Assembly (NCBI GenBank): GCA_964388085.1
Contig: CAYLZW010000003.1
Span: 11,219 to 75,218, forward strand
DNA length: 64,000 nucleotides
Origin: CAYLZW01 sp964388085
Lineage (GTDB): Bacteria; Myxococcota; UBA727; CAYLZW01
Direction: 5' to 3'
A model generated the notes under the pieces. The model made no database searches, was not told the DNA's origin, and was given only the letters and a program-made list of their open reading frames with translations. The position numbers were made by a program, and so were the translations under genes. Below, piece by piece: positions 10,901 to 18,825 of this stretch; position 1 is the stretch's first letter; every line of letters starts with the position of its first letter.

Positions 10901-11618
10901 ATCCAAGACCATCCCGGGCACGCCGACCATCGCGGGCAAGTCCTCACCCGACACGAGCTTGCGTGACGTCGAGGCGTGGCTGCGCTTCCTCGGCGGCAAG
11001 ATGGAGCTCGAGAAGCCGCTCACGACGAAGACGGCCTTCGGCAGCATCACCTTCACGGGCCACGCGTTCCTCGACACGCGCCTCGACCTCGAGGCGTTGG
11101 TGCGGCTCAGCCCGGCGACCATCGCGCAGTGGACCCGCAACAAGGTGAAGCCGGCGGCCGCCGTCGAGGTGCCGCTCAAGATCGGCGGCACCTGGAAGCG
11201 GCCGCTCATCACCGGCATCGACGCGGGCAAGCTCGTGCAGGCCGTGCTGGGCGTCGCGCTCACCGGCGCCCTCGGCGGCATCGCGGGCGACGCGCAGGAG
11301 CAGGCGGGAGCGATCCTCGACGAGGCCAAGGAACAGGTGCTCGACCGCGCGCAAGGCGAGGTGAACCGCCGTCGCCAGCAGGCCGAGTCCGCCGTCAGCG
11401 ACCGTGTCGACGACGCCAAGAAGAGGGCCGAGGACGCGAAGAAGCGCGCGGAGGCCGAAGCGAAGAAGAAGGCCGACGACGCCAAAAGGAAGGCCGAGGC
11501 CGCCGCGAAGAAGAAGGCGGACGACCTCAAGAAGAAGGCGGAGAAGGAAGCGAAGAAGAAGAAGGACGCCGCGAAGAAGAAGGCCGAGGAGGAGGCCAAG
11601 AAGCTGCTCGGGTTCTGA
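7986..11618 (+). CDS. AsmA-family protein with lysine/alanine-rich coiled-coil tail
   Basis: This 1210-residue protein has an N-terminal membrane helix (about 16-36) followed by the AsmA start pattern, with FIDVDALVESRKPELLQKA and VGRQVSVGDI. Long repetitive beta-strand regions follow, which are typical of AsmA/TamB-like proteins. Those proteins are anchored in the inner membrane and span the periplasm, with proposed roles in lipid transport and outer-membrane maintenance. From about 1110 to the end the sequence is almost entirely Lys, Ala, Glu and Asp (AKKKADDAKRKAEAAAKKK), a predicted long charged coiled coil. That tail is not usual for the E. coli protein, which is about half this length. 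The next gene, on the opposite strand, is another beta-repeat protein. Confidence 0.85.
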   Translation: MTPSAHPSARKPRPLKIVLGALVAVVVLLGIATLFIDVDALVESRKPELLQKASDAVGRQVSVGDIDARLLPDFGATVRGLKVAGPTAESPALLEVGAAELRFSLWKAIVSLGKDLEVTALELREVKAHVARAADGSWSFDDILARQQDAPADEGPTDLSFLEGARVERAAILNADITLDDAKLGRPLKAEATQLVLTDVRLGAPLAAELQTTLVDGHKRTPVNLRAKLAELPKTLSFEPFPELAAALTLGELEVGPWGALLPSDTLAPAAGTLSADVKVDAGKDLSTFQGSGTVKASQLVLAQRGKRGQVLDADVAFDVDVDTKAPRYLVRSLKVQGTGMDITGSADANSASLAGVKTADVKATIQDLQRVLAVLPPGSAALPEELTLKGPVQARLVGNAQSVDLTVNLDQARVAWAESFDKAPGRALNLTLKGTRKGDVLAVEPFALQVDSARIGGSLGLPMDEDAPLSADIQSGAVTFASLKEIVPPFAEALRKGNNVDGTFSLQASAKSANGKQDARVLVSLDSVDVNLAQASARGAAKLEAVLAPKDGVIDLRALADLTQLALSSVGEDGAKVLDKPAGMPTRLEVALTKTDERADVQKALLALGQTKVTATGQASGLNTDSPTLNLDFGSVDVAFDDLRKTLPGADTLPAGGRLRGQVKVAGSPEALSTLEILAKQLDLAFGSSSLKGDVTVRNLDEPRVDTNLTSLKLAFDDVRALADTDALPAGGRYEGALRLSVDSADLSTLKADLKADRLRVGRSQLSGTAKLEDLERPTFAFDFSGNDVDIDELLALLGAEGDESASATQKTPDENPHGLSAKARAALKKTNGEGSIRATSVVFKDIPLQDFRGQLTMKSGVATFEALDFKLYGGTVSAKGTTLDLPAKHMGYGLKLDVTRMDLGKALAAHTDLDGVFRGEVSEAIDLTGAGLTKKDLITTLTGPTVFRTDSLTIAGLDVLTPIVQILEQASKTIPGTPTIAGKSSPDTSLRDVEAWLRFLGGKMELEKPLTTKTAFGSITFTGHAFLDTRLDLEALVRLSPATIAQWTRNKVKPAAAVEVPLKIGGTWKRPLITGIDAGKLVQAVLGVALTGALGGIAGDAQEQAGAILDEAKEQVLDRAQGEVNRRRQQAESAVSDRVDDAKKRAEDAKKRAEAEAKKKADDAKRKAEAAAKKKADDLKKKAEKEAKKKKDAAKKKAEEEAKKLLGF

Positions 11619-11637
11619 TGAGCTGCCGGGCACCGCT

Positions 11638-11699
11638 CGACGACGTTGCAGGAGCTCGCGCAAGCCGCACAGCCTCATGTGCTCGCGCGAGCGTCGTCG
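11638..11699. repeat. Bulged inverted repeat between convergent genes
   Basis: Two arm pairs are visible: CGACGACG at 11638-11645 with CGTCGTCG at 11692-11699, and CTCGCGC at 11655-11661 with GCGCGAG at 11685-11691. They enclose a 23-base loop, with a 9-base bulge on one side. The position between the AsmA gene and a convergent gene would suit a transcription barrier. There is no T-tract, so an intrinsic terminator is not well supported. Confidence 0.3.
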
Positions 11700-11738
11700 C
11701 GGCCACGCCTACGACATCGTCTGGTGTAAACGCAGCGG

Positions 11739-13463
11739 TCAACCGACGCCGACGCCATCTGCGTCGACGCTGCGCAGCGCCATGGACAGGCCTTCGAGCG
11801 TCAGGTGCCCGTTCTCGTCGAGCGAGAAGCCGCCGTGGACGGCAGCGCTCCCTCTGGGGAGCTCGACGAGCTCGCCGAAGAGCACGGCGGGATCGCTGCC
11901 GGCCTCGACGTGTCCGCGCCCGCGCAGCGTCGGCCAGCGCTGTCCGGGCCGCAGCTCGACGGACGTGAGCGACAGCCTGCCTTGCGCGCCCGAGGAGAAG
12001 CGCACGGCCGCCTTCGGGCCGAGCGGGAGCTGCCCGGAGTGAAAGCGCAGGCGTAGGTCTCCCTCGGCCACCAGCGCGTCGAGTCCCTCCTCGCTGGCGG
12101 CGATCTGCGTGATGCGCAGATCCGCGTCGCTGCCCGCCGCGAGGCGAGCCTGAAGCTCACCGAGGCGGGCGGAGCCGCTCTCCACGTCGACGTGCAGCAG
12201 CAGCTCGCCCGTGAAGGCGACGCCGAAATCGGTGCCGGCCTTGAGCTGTCCGCTGGCCTTCGCGCTCACGAGCGAGGCGGCCGCGTCGGCGATGCCGAGG
12301 TCGAGCGCGAGATCCCTGCAGGCGGCCGCGGCGCCGTCGATGCCGAGCTCCGCCTCGACGTGGCTCTCTGAGACGCTCAGGTGGCCGAGCAGCACGGTCG
12401 GGCTCAGCTCCACCGTGGTCGGCCGCCCGCCGATGCGCGCCACCACGACGCTGCGCTCGAGGGCGCCGTGCAGATCGCCGGCGCGCACGTGAAAGCGAAG
12501 CCCGCCGGCCGCGCGCGAGAGCTCGAGGGTGGAGCGCCCGAGCGAGGAGGGGCCGAGCTCCAGATGCGAGCCGTCGCGCAGGGTCAGGCGCGCGCGCTTG
12601 ACGTTCGCCTCGAAGCAGGTCGCGTCGAGGCGGACGTCACCGGAGGCCGCGGGCCCGTCGAGCTGTAGCGAGACGCTGCCGTTCGCGGCCAGCCCCTCGA
12701 CGTCGAAGCCCACGCCGCGCACGTGCGCCTGCAGCACCTGTACGCGGCCGCGCACGGCGAGCCCGGAGACGGCGAAGTCGACGTCGAGGCGGGTGTCGGG
12801 GCCGAGCAGCAGCTCGCCCGCGTCACCGAGGTGCAGCGGCTCGAGGCGCGGGATGACGTCGCGCGCCTCCACGAGCAGGCCGCTCGCGTCGAAGCCGCCG
12901 TCGTCGTCCCCCTCGCGCGGCGGTCGGTCCTCGAACACGAGCGCGATCAGCTCGTCGAGCGTGGCCGGGATGCGCGGTACCCGCGTGGTGAGCTGCGAGA
13001 GGTTTACGTCGGGGAAGCCGGCGATGTCGGCGATGACGTCGCCGTCGTCGTTCAGGTACAGGCCGCGGAAGGTCATGCCGAGCGGCAGCGAGATGGGCGG
13101 CTCGAGCGTGCCCTTGGTGGTCTCGCGCAAGATGGCGGCGTCCTTCACCTCCAGGTCGATGATGGCCTCGGTGCCCTCGCGCAGCTCGATGGCGAGCGGC
13201 CCGACGCGGAACGACCTCGCCGACAACTTCAGGCGCACGCGCGCGCGGCCGCTGTCGGCGTGCCGAAGCAGCTCCTTGAGCGCCAGCTCGCGCACGGCGG
13301 CGATCTCGAGCTCGTCGCTGACCTGCGGGGTGACGATGTCCGGCCGCTCGAGGCGCGCGCTGCCGTCGCCGCCGACGCTCGCGGAGAGGCCGGCCAGCGG
13401 GATGTCGACGCGCTCGGCGAAGAAGCTCAGCTCGGCGCCGTGGAGGCGGGAGGTGTTCGTCAT
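11739..13463 (-). CDS. AsmA-like beta-repeat protein without signal peptide, function unknown
   Basis: The start is an ATG at 13463 preceded by GAGGGGAC, giving about 574 residues. An alternative TTG lies one codon upstream. The protein has neither a recognisable signal peptide nor a membrane helix. It consists of many short beta-strand segments rich in Leu, Val, Ala, Asp and Gly (for example LRFHSGQLPLGPKAAVRFSS). This is the texture of AsmA/DUF748-like proteins. It is the last gene of a five-gene run of glycosyltransferase-like and methyltransferase genes, 10 bp after the DUF2079 gene, so a link to envelope lipid or glycan is plausible. Homology to AsmA is an impression from composition and periodicity, not from a diagnostic motif. 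Confidence 0.6.
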   Translation of the reverse strand: MTNTSRLHGAELSFFAERVDIPLAGLSASVGGDGSARLERPDIVTPQVSDELEIAAVRELALKELLRHADSGRARVRLKLSARSFRVGPLAIELREGTEAIIDLEVKDAAILRETTKGTLEPPISLPLGMTFRGLYLNDDGDVIADIAGFPDVNLSQLTTRVPRIPATLDELIALVFEDRPPREGDDDGGFDASGLLVEARDVIPRLEPLHLGDAGELLLGPDTRLDVDFAVSGLAVRGRVQVLQAHVRGVGFDVEGLAANGSVSLQLDGPAASGDVRLDATCFEANVKRARLTLRDGSHLELGPSSLGRSTLELSRAAGGLRFHVRAGDLHGALERSVVVARIGGRPTTVELSPTVLLGHLSVSESHVEAELGIDGAAAACRDLALDLGIADAAASLVSAKASGQLKAGTDFGVAFTGELLLHVDVESGSARLGELQARLAAGSDADLRITQIAASEEGLDALVAEGDLRLRFHSGQLPLGPKAAVRFSSGAQGRLSLTSVELRPGQRWPTLRGRGHVEAGSDPAVLFGELVELPRGSAAVHGGFSLDENGHLTLEGLSMALRSVDADGVGVG

Positions 13464-13473
13464 CAATGTCCCC

Positions 13474-15435
13474 TCAACGACCCAGCGCCTCTAGCAGCGC
13501 GTCGCTCGGCGCGACCGCGGCGGCGTCGCTCGCGCCCGGCTTCTGGAACACGACCGTGGTGCCTTCGGAGAAGATCAGCGTCCAGCGCTCGTCGTCGAGG
13601 AGACGCTTCACGAGGCGCACCACGTAGCGCTTGTCGTGCGGCCACGGACCCTCGAGCGGGTTCAACACGATGTAGTCGGCGCGCGGCAGGAACTTCTCGT
13701 ACGGCTGCCAGATGAATTGGCGCAGCGCGAGGTGCGGCAGGAAGTGGTTCTGCGCGACCACGGGCGCGTCGTCGGGGATGAGCGCGAGCGCGCGGTTGTT
13801 GATGGCCACGCCTTCGGCCGTCGAGAAGTACGGCTTGTGGAGCGTGCCGAGCTCGATGCCGGAGGGCGAGGCCGCGAACGAGCCGAGCGTGGAGAGCACC
13901 AGGAAGAGCCCAAAGCTCACGTCGAGGACGCCGGGCGCGCTCAAGCGACGCAGCGCGCCGCTGCCGCTCTCGGAGCGCGCGGCCAGAAAGCCGGCCACGC
14001 GCTCGTAGCCGCGCAGCGACGCGTAGGCGCAGATGGACACGAGCACGAGCGAGTAGTGGTAGTGGAGGCCCCACATCTCGCGCTTGTCCGAGAGGAAGCG
14101 CTCGACCAGGTTCGGCAGCGCCAGCCAGAGCGCGCCGGGAGACAGGAAGGGCAGGAAGCCGAAGCCGCCGAAGGTGATGAGCAGCGTCGTGGCCTTCTGC
14201 TCGGGCGAGACGAGGGCTGTGAGCACCTTGCCCGGGTGACGCGCCATGTTGGCGACGCCCTCGCCGAGGCTGTCGCCGAAGGCGCCGAAGCGCGCCAGGT
14301 GGATCATCCCCTTCGAGTGCTCCTCGAGGAAGTGCGGCTGCATCCAGCCGACGACGAACCAGAAGGAGGCGAGGCAGACGACGGCGATGGCGGCGCCCTC
14401 GAGCCGGCGCCCTGGCCGCGTCAGGAGCAGCCAGCCGCCGACAGCGCCCGCGTAGAGGATCGACGACTCCTTGCAGGCGAACACGAGCACGAGGCCGAGG
14501 TAGGCGAGCCAGCGACGGTTCGTGTCGAAGCCGAGGATGGCGAGAAACAAGCCGAGCGGGACGGGCGCGATCTCGTGGAAGTCGAAGTTGATCATGCTCT
14601 GCGTGCCCACCGCGAACAGGTACGCGAGGTTCAAGCCGAGCACGGCGAAGGGCCCGAGGCCGCCGCGTCGAGCGAGCGCCGCCAGCGGGAAGGTGGCGCA
14701 GGCGACCACCAGGGCCTGCGCGACGAGCAGCAGCCAATCGACGCCGAGCCACGCGAGCGGCGCGAACAGGTACAGCACCGGCATGAAGTGGTTCGTGCCG
14801 CCCCAGAAGTGCGCGTCGCCGAGGACGCTCGAGATCTGCGGCTTGCCGAAGCCGAGGATGAAGATGTTGTGGTTGTAGCAGCCCATGTCCCACGAGCCGC
14901 TGCCGAAGCTCTCGTGCCGGGTCACGCTCCACACGACGTACACGACGACGGCGAGCGCGGTGGGCAGGTACACGGACGCGCGCTCGAACGAGAGCGCCCG
15001 CCGCGAGACGAAGCCGGCGCAGCGCTCGCCCACGAGGACGCCGATCGAGAGCGCGGCGCACACGGCCAGGAACGCCGCCGGGATCATCGTGGTGGGGCCG
15101 GACACAACGCGCAGGACGAGCGCGAGGCCGGACACGGCGCCGAGCAGCCGCGTCCCGCGCTCGAGCAGCAGCTTCCGCCACGACGACACCAGCGCAGAGA
15201 GCAGCAGCGCCACGACGACGGTGCCGAGCATCATCGCTTCCATGGCGTCGAGGTGCGCGTCGATCCGGCTCGGGCTCTTGAGCGCGCCAAGGTTCACGCG
15301 CGCGCCGAACGTCACCGACCAGAGCGCGAGGCCGAACAGCGCCGCGCTGCCGAGGTAGGAGGCCCACGAGAACGCACGCTCGGCCGTGGCGCTCAGGGGA
15401 CCCGCACCCCGGGCCCGCGGCGGCTCCGTCGTCAC
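13474..15435 (-). CDS. DUF2079-family polytopic membrane protein
   Basis: The GTG at 15435 overlaps the stop of the preceding methyltransferase gene by four bases, giving 653 residues. The protein has about eleven membrane helices. DUF2079 hallmarks are present: a GSWDMGCYNHNIF segment, HFWGGTNHFMPVLYLFAPL, a Leu/Ala-rich helix ending in PLAALARR, and INFDFHEIAPVPLGLFL. Members of this family resemble GT-C glycosyltransferases, which use polyprenyl-linked sugars, but their reaction is not established. A long soluble C-terminal part (about 470-653) follows the last helices. The neighbouring GT2 enzyme and methyltransferase support a role in cell-surface glycan or lipid-carrier modification. 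Confidence 0.85.
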   Translation of the reverse strand: MTTEPPRARGAGPLSATAERAFSWASYLGSAALFGLALWSVTFGARVNLGALKSPSRIDAHLDAMEAMMLGTVVVALLLSALVSSWRKLLLERGTRLLGAVSGLALVLRVVSGPTTMIPAAFLAVCAALSIGVLVGERCAGFVSRRALSFERASVYLPTALAVVVYVVWSVTRHESFGSGSWDMGCYNHNIFILGFGKPQISSVLGDAHFWGGTNHFMPVLYLFAPLAWLGVDWLLLVAQALVVACATFPLAALARRGGLGPFAVLGLNLAYLFAVGTQSMINFDFHEIAPVPLGLFLAILGFDTNRRWLAYLGLVLVFACKESSILYAGAVGGWLLLTRPGRRLEGAAIAVVCLASFWFVVGWMQPHFLEEHSKGMIHLARFGAFGDSLGEGVANMARHPGKVLTALVSPEQKATTLLITFGGFGFLPFLSPGALWLALPNLVERFLSDKREMWGLHYHYSLVLVSICAYASLRGYERVAGFLAARSESGSGALRRLSAPGVLDVSFGLFLVLSTLGSFAASPSGIELGTLHKPYFSTAEGVAINNRALALIPDDAPVVAQNHFLPHLALRQFIWQPYEKFLPRADYIVLNPLEGPWPHDKRYVVRLVKRLLDDERWTLIFSEGTTVVFQKPGASDAAAVAPSDALLEALGR

Positions 15436-16193
15436 GGAGTCTTCTCGAGCAGGACGAAGAGCTGGCAGCCCGCCCGCGACGAGCGCAGGTTCAGGTGGTT
15501 CAGCCAGTACAGCGCCTCCGAGACGACGATCTGCTTGGCGCCGTACTGCGTGTTGCTGAAGTTCTTGAGCGCCCACTCGGCGTTGACGTTCGTCGCCCAC
15601 TTGAGCGCGTAGTAGGTCGGGAAGCCCCAGTTGATGAGCCGCTTCACGCGAAAGCCGTTGCGAGAGGCGCGCGCGCCGATCTCTTTCGGCGTCGGGTGCG
15701 TCGTGTGGCCGAAGTGCTTCTCCGTCGGAAACACACGCCCCGTCGGGCAGGTGAGCAGGAGATGCCCGCCCGGGCGCAGCATGCTCGCGAAGTGCCGGAA
15801 GGCGGCCTCCCGGTCGTCGAGGTGCTCGATGACCTCGCAGCTCACGATGCAGTCGAAGGTCTCCTCGAGCGCCCGCTTCTCGACGTCGAGCGCGAAGAAG
15901 CGCAGGTCCGGGAAGCGGCGCTCGTTGGCCTCGACCACGGCCTCGCTCAGGTCGGCGCCCGCCAGCTTGGCGTCCGGGTAGCGCGCGTGCAGCGCGGACA
16001 ACAGCTCGCCGTTGCCGCAGCCCACGTCGAGCAGCGAGACGTCGCCGCCGTCGAGGCGCGCGTCCTTCAAGAGCTCGAGCGTGAAGTGTCGCCGCCAGCG
16101 CGCGCCCGGGTTGTAGCGGATGAAGTCCCGCTGGCCTTCCCACACGCTGTCATAGAGCTCGCGGTTGTAGGCGCTCGCGCTCTTGCCTTGCAT
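15432..16193 (-). CDS. Class I SAM-dependent methyltransferase
   Basis: This 253-residue protein has motif I LLDVGCGNGELL (about 52-63), an acidic strand-2 end (LAGADLSEA), and post-motifs IVSCEVIEHL and LRPGGHLLLTCP. These are the Rossmann-fold signatures of Methyltransf_11/12 enzymes. They transfer a methyl group from S-adenosylmethionine to small molecules, lipids or sugars. The C-terminal third (about 150-253) is aromatic-rich and probably shapes the acceptor site. The stop overlaps the start of the DUF2079 gene, indicating co-translation. With the GT2 gene 84 bp upstream, methylation of a glycan or lipid intermediate is a reasonable guess, but the substrate is not readable from sequence. 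Confidence 0.88.
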   Translation of the reverse strand: MQGKSASAYNRELYDSVWEGQRDFIRYNPGARWRRHFTLELLKDARLDGGDVSLLDVGCGNGELLSALHARYPDAKLAGADLSEAVVEANERRFPDLRFFALDVEKRALEETFDCIVSCEVIEHLDDREAAFRHFASMLRPGGHLLLTCPTGRVFPTEKHFGHTTHPTPKEIGARASRNGFRVKRLINWGFPTYYALKWATNVNAEWALKNFSNTQYGAKQIVVSEALYWLNHLNLRSSRAGCQLFVLLEKTP

Positions 16194-16277
16194 CGTCGTC
16201 GTCCCTGGCCTCTTGTCGGGCGGGTATGACAGCGGCCAGGGGCGCTCGCAACGGGTGCGCGTGCGGGAGGGCCGGGT

Positions 16278-17042
16278 TCATCCCCTGGCGCGCAGGCGCC
16301 GACGACGCTGCACGTCGGTGGCGATGCGAGCGAGATCGCCGACCACCTTGGTCATCTGCGCCACGCTGAGCTTCGAGCCCTGCACGTCGCGCCACTGGCG
16401 CAGCGGCACCTCGACGAAGTCGGACACGAGCAGCGGCTCCACCTCGGGCGTCCCGGTGATGAGCCGGCCGAGCAGCTCCACGTCGAAGGCCCAGCGGGAG
16501 ATGAACGGCTCCTCCAGCGCGGCGTCGAGCGCCGGCGAGGCGGTGAAGAGCTTGGCCCCGCACTGGGTGTCGTACACGCGCAGGGCGAGGATCTGCGACG
16601 CGAAGGTCGCGAACACGCGCCCGAGGGTGTGGCGCCAGACCTTGCGGTCGATGGTGCGGCCGAGCAGCGCCACGCGCGCGCCGAGCAGGACCTGGGCGCG
16701 CGTCCGCTCGGCCTCGTCGAGGAGGAACGAGAGCTCGACGAAGGGCGTCGAGAGGTCGGCGTCGAGGTAGCCGACCATGGGAGCGCCGTGGGCCAGGGCC
16801 TCGAGCAGGCCGCGTCGCACGGCCTCGGCTTTGCCGCTGTTGCGCTCGAGGGTCAGGGTGGAGATGGCGGCGGGGCAAGCGTCCTGCAGCCCCCGCAGCA
16901 CCTGCTCGGTGCCGTCGCTCGAGCCGTCATTGACGAGGAGGAGCTTCACCCGCCCCGCGCGCGCGAACGACAAGAACGCGTCCCGCTGGATGCGTCGCTC
17001 CTCGTTGTAACAGGGCACCACGATGACCGGTCGCTCGCTCAC
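16278..17042 (-). CDS. GT2 glycosyltransferase (dolichol/polyprenyl-phosphate sugar synthase type)
   Basis: The GTG at 17042 overlaps the upstream stop by four bases and opens 254 residues. The protein begins ERPVIVVPCYNEERR, followed by LLLVNDGSSDGT and the metal-binding strand GYLDADLSTP. It also has DTQCGAKLF and the RWAFDVELL motif that holds the second acidic residue. This pattern matches polyprenyl-phosphate glucosyl- or mannosyltransferases such as DPM1, which charge a lipid carrier with a sugar from a nucleotide donor at the cytoplasmic membrane face. No C-terminal membrane helices follow. The co-translated upstream gene encodes a polytopic membrane protein that could use the lipid-linked sugar. 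Confidence 0.9.
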   Translation of the reverse strand: MSERPVIVVPCYNEERRIQRDAFLSFARAGRVKLLLVNDGSSDGTEQVLRGLQDACPAAISTLTLERNSGKAEAVRRGLLEALAHGAPMVGYLDADLSTPFVELSFLLDEAERTRAQVLLGARVALLGRTIDRKVWRHTLGRVFATFASQILALRVYDTQCGAKLFTASPALDAALEEPFISRWAFDVELLGRLITGTPEVEPLLVSDFVEVPLRQWRDVQGSKLSVAQMTKVVGDLARIATDVQRRRRLRARG

Positions 17043-18769
17043 GGCGCGCTCTCCTCGAGCGAGCGTAGCCGGCGTTCGCTGCGTTTCGCCTCTTTCTGGC
17101 GCGCTTCGTCGAGGTAGAGCTGGCGCAGCGTCCGAAGGCCCTCCGCCGTCTCCGCGCCCTTCAGCTCGGCTTCGAGGCGGGCGGCGCGGTCCTTGTCGTC
17201 GGGGCTCCAGTTGCGGAGCACGTGCGCGGCGCCGCTCGTCTTCTGCCAGGGCGGCGTGACGACGGGCAGCAGCGTGAGCGCGAACACCAGCGTCGCGAGG
17301 GCGAAGGTTCGCGCGGACACGGGCTCCTGGGCTCGCGCCTTCCACGCGACGAAGAGCACGCAGCCGACGAGGAACGCGAAGAACGGCACCATGGAGAGCG
17401 TGCCCCAGACGCCAACGAGGTTCAGCGCGTTGTAGGGCGCGAAGTCGTGCGCGATGGCCGGCCAGAAGATGTCGCGCAGCATGCGCTGCGTCTCGACGGG
17501 GATGTGCGGGTAGTACGCCGACGGGACGCCGGACGCGACGAGCCCGGTGGCGAGCGTGCCGAGCGTGAGGGCGACGGCGAGTCGCGGGCGCTTGTCGGCG
17601 ATGCCGTCGAGCCCGACGAGGGCGCCCCACGCGAGCAGCGGGAACAGCGGGATGAGGTAGCGAGGCCCGACGCTCCAGCCCGCGTGCCAGATGTTGAGGC
17701 TCGTCGTGAACAGATAGAGCACGAGGCAGAGGGCGATGGCGATCCAAACAGGCGAACGCTCCTTCGCTCGCTTGCTCAGCCAATAAAGCCCGACGAAGGC
17801 GAACAGCATCCAGGGCGCCAGCGGGAACAGCCCCTGGCGTGGATCGAAGGTGAGGCCGAAGATCGCCTCGAGCTTCGGTGTGCTCGCGCCGAACAGCCCG
17901 ACCTCGTGGCCGGCCTTGAACGACTGGTTCTCGAGCATCTTGTGACCGGGCCGGAACGGGCTGCCGAAGGCCGCCCACTGAAAGTGCATGACCGCCAGCG
18001 TCGGCACGAGCGCGCCAGCGACGAAGGCGGCGAGCCTCTGCGCGGGCCGCACGACGACGAGGGCCCAGCCGGACAGGATCAGCGACAAGAGCACGCCCGG
18101 GTACTCGAAGGCGGTGATGGCGGCGGTCGAGAAGCCGGCGAAGGTCGCCGCCGCGACGCTGAGCGTCCGCTTCTGCGCGGCCTCTCTGAGCAGCGCGAAC
18201 GAGAAGAACACCGCCACCGCCGCGAGCGAGTGGCTCACGAACATGACCGAGTACGCGTAGAAGGGCGAGCCGAGCGCGAGGCCGAGGGTGACGGCGTCCG
18301 CGAGCCACTCTCTCGTCGTAAAGCGCGAGAGCCAGAGCCGGAAGCAGAGCAGGAACGCGAGCACCGGCAAGATGACGGCGGTGAAGCGCACGAGCCAGTG
18401 CGCCACGGCGAGATCCACCGGCTGATCCCGGACCTCCTGCACGACGTGGTAGGCGAAGTAGGCGGGCACGCCGAGGAAGCTCGTGGCCGGTCCCTTCACG
18501 CTATAGAGCTTGCCGTCGCGGATGGCGGCGTCGTTCACCCAGCCCCAGCGCTTCCTGTACTCGTTGACGACGTAGCTGCCGTCCTCGGCGATGGCCGCGG
18601 TCATGTAGAGCCGCAGCTTCTCGTTGGGGTTTCCGATCTTCGGATGGTACGGAAAGGTGTAGAGGAGCCCGATCGTGCAGAGCGCGATCACCGCCAGGCC
18701 GCGCCGAACGGCAGGGTGGTGCAGGACGCGGCGGACGACGGGCTCGGCTTCCAAAGCGCCGTCGAGCAT
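17039..18769 (-). CDS. Polytopic membrane protein, GT-C/ArnT-PMT-like glycosyltransferase candidate
   Basis: The likely start is the ATG at 18769, giving 576 residues. The open frame extends upstream into the divergent gene but lacks sensible coding there. After a first helix (about 20-40) comes the segment NPNEKLRLYMTAAIAEDG and then SVKGPATSFLGVPAYF. This resembles the first luminal loop of ArnT/PMT-type GT-C enzymes. About ten further membrane segments follow, ending in a charged cytoplasmic tail. GT-C enzymes transfer sugars from polyprenyl-phosphate donors, which fits the GT2 gene immediately downstream with a GTGA overlap. The catalytic acidic residue cannot be fixed by eye. It shares a 56-bp divergent control region with the methyltransferase gene at 18826. 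Confidence 0.75.
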   Translation of the reverse strand: MLDGALEAEPVVRRVLHHPAVRRGLAVIALCTIGLLYTFPYHPKIGNPNEKLRLYMTAAIAEDGSYVVNEYRKRWGWVNDAAIRDGKLYSVKGPATSFLGVPAYFAYHVVQEVRDQPVDLAVAHWLVRFTAVILPVLAFLLCFRLWLSRFTTREWLADAVTLGLALGSPFYAYSVMFVSHSLAAVAVFFSFALLREAAQKRTLSVAAATFAGFSTAAITAFEYPGVLLSLILSGWALVVVRPAQRLAAFVAGALVPTLAVMHFQWAAFGSPFRPGHKMLENQSFKAGHEVGLFGASTPKLEAIFGLTFDPRQGLFPLAPWMLFAFVGLYWLSKRAKERSPVWIAIALCLVLYLFTTSLNIWHAGWSVGPRYLIPLFPLLAWGALVGLDGIADKRPRLAVALTLGTLATGLVASGVPSAYYPHIPVETQRMLRDIFWPAIAHDFAPYNALNLVGVWGTLSMVPFFAFLVGCVLFVAWKARAQEPVSARTFALATLVFALTLLPVVTPPWQKTSGAAHVLRNWSPDDKDRAARLEAELKGAETAEGLRTLRQLYLDEARQKEAKRSERRLRSLEESAP

Positions 18770-18825
18770 ACAAGCGAAGCGCCCACTGACAAGAAGCACG
18801 CACACGCAGCACGCGAGCAGCACGC

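Noticed and set aside
11638..11699. Intrinsic bidirectional terminator between convergent genes
   Set aside because: The inverted repeat is bulged and lacks a T-tract on either side. It is kept only as a low-confidence repeat.
13636..15612. Long plus-strand frame opposite the DUF2079 gene
   Set aside because: It is an antisense shadow produced by the GC-rich third-position pattern, with highly charged low-complexity translation.
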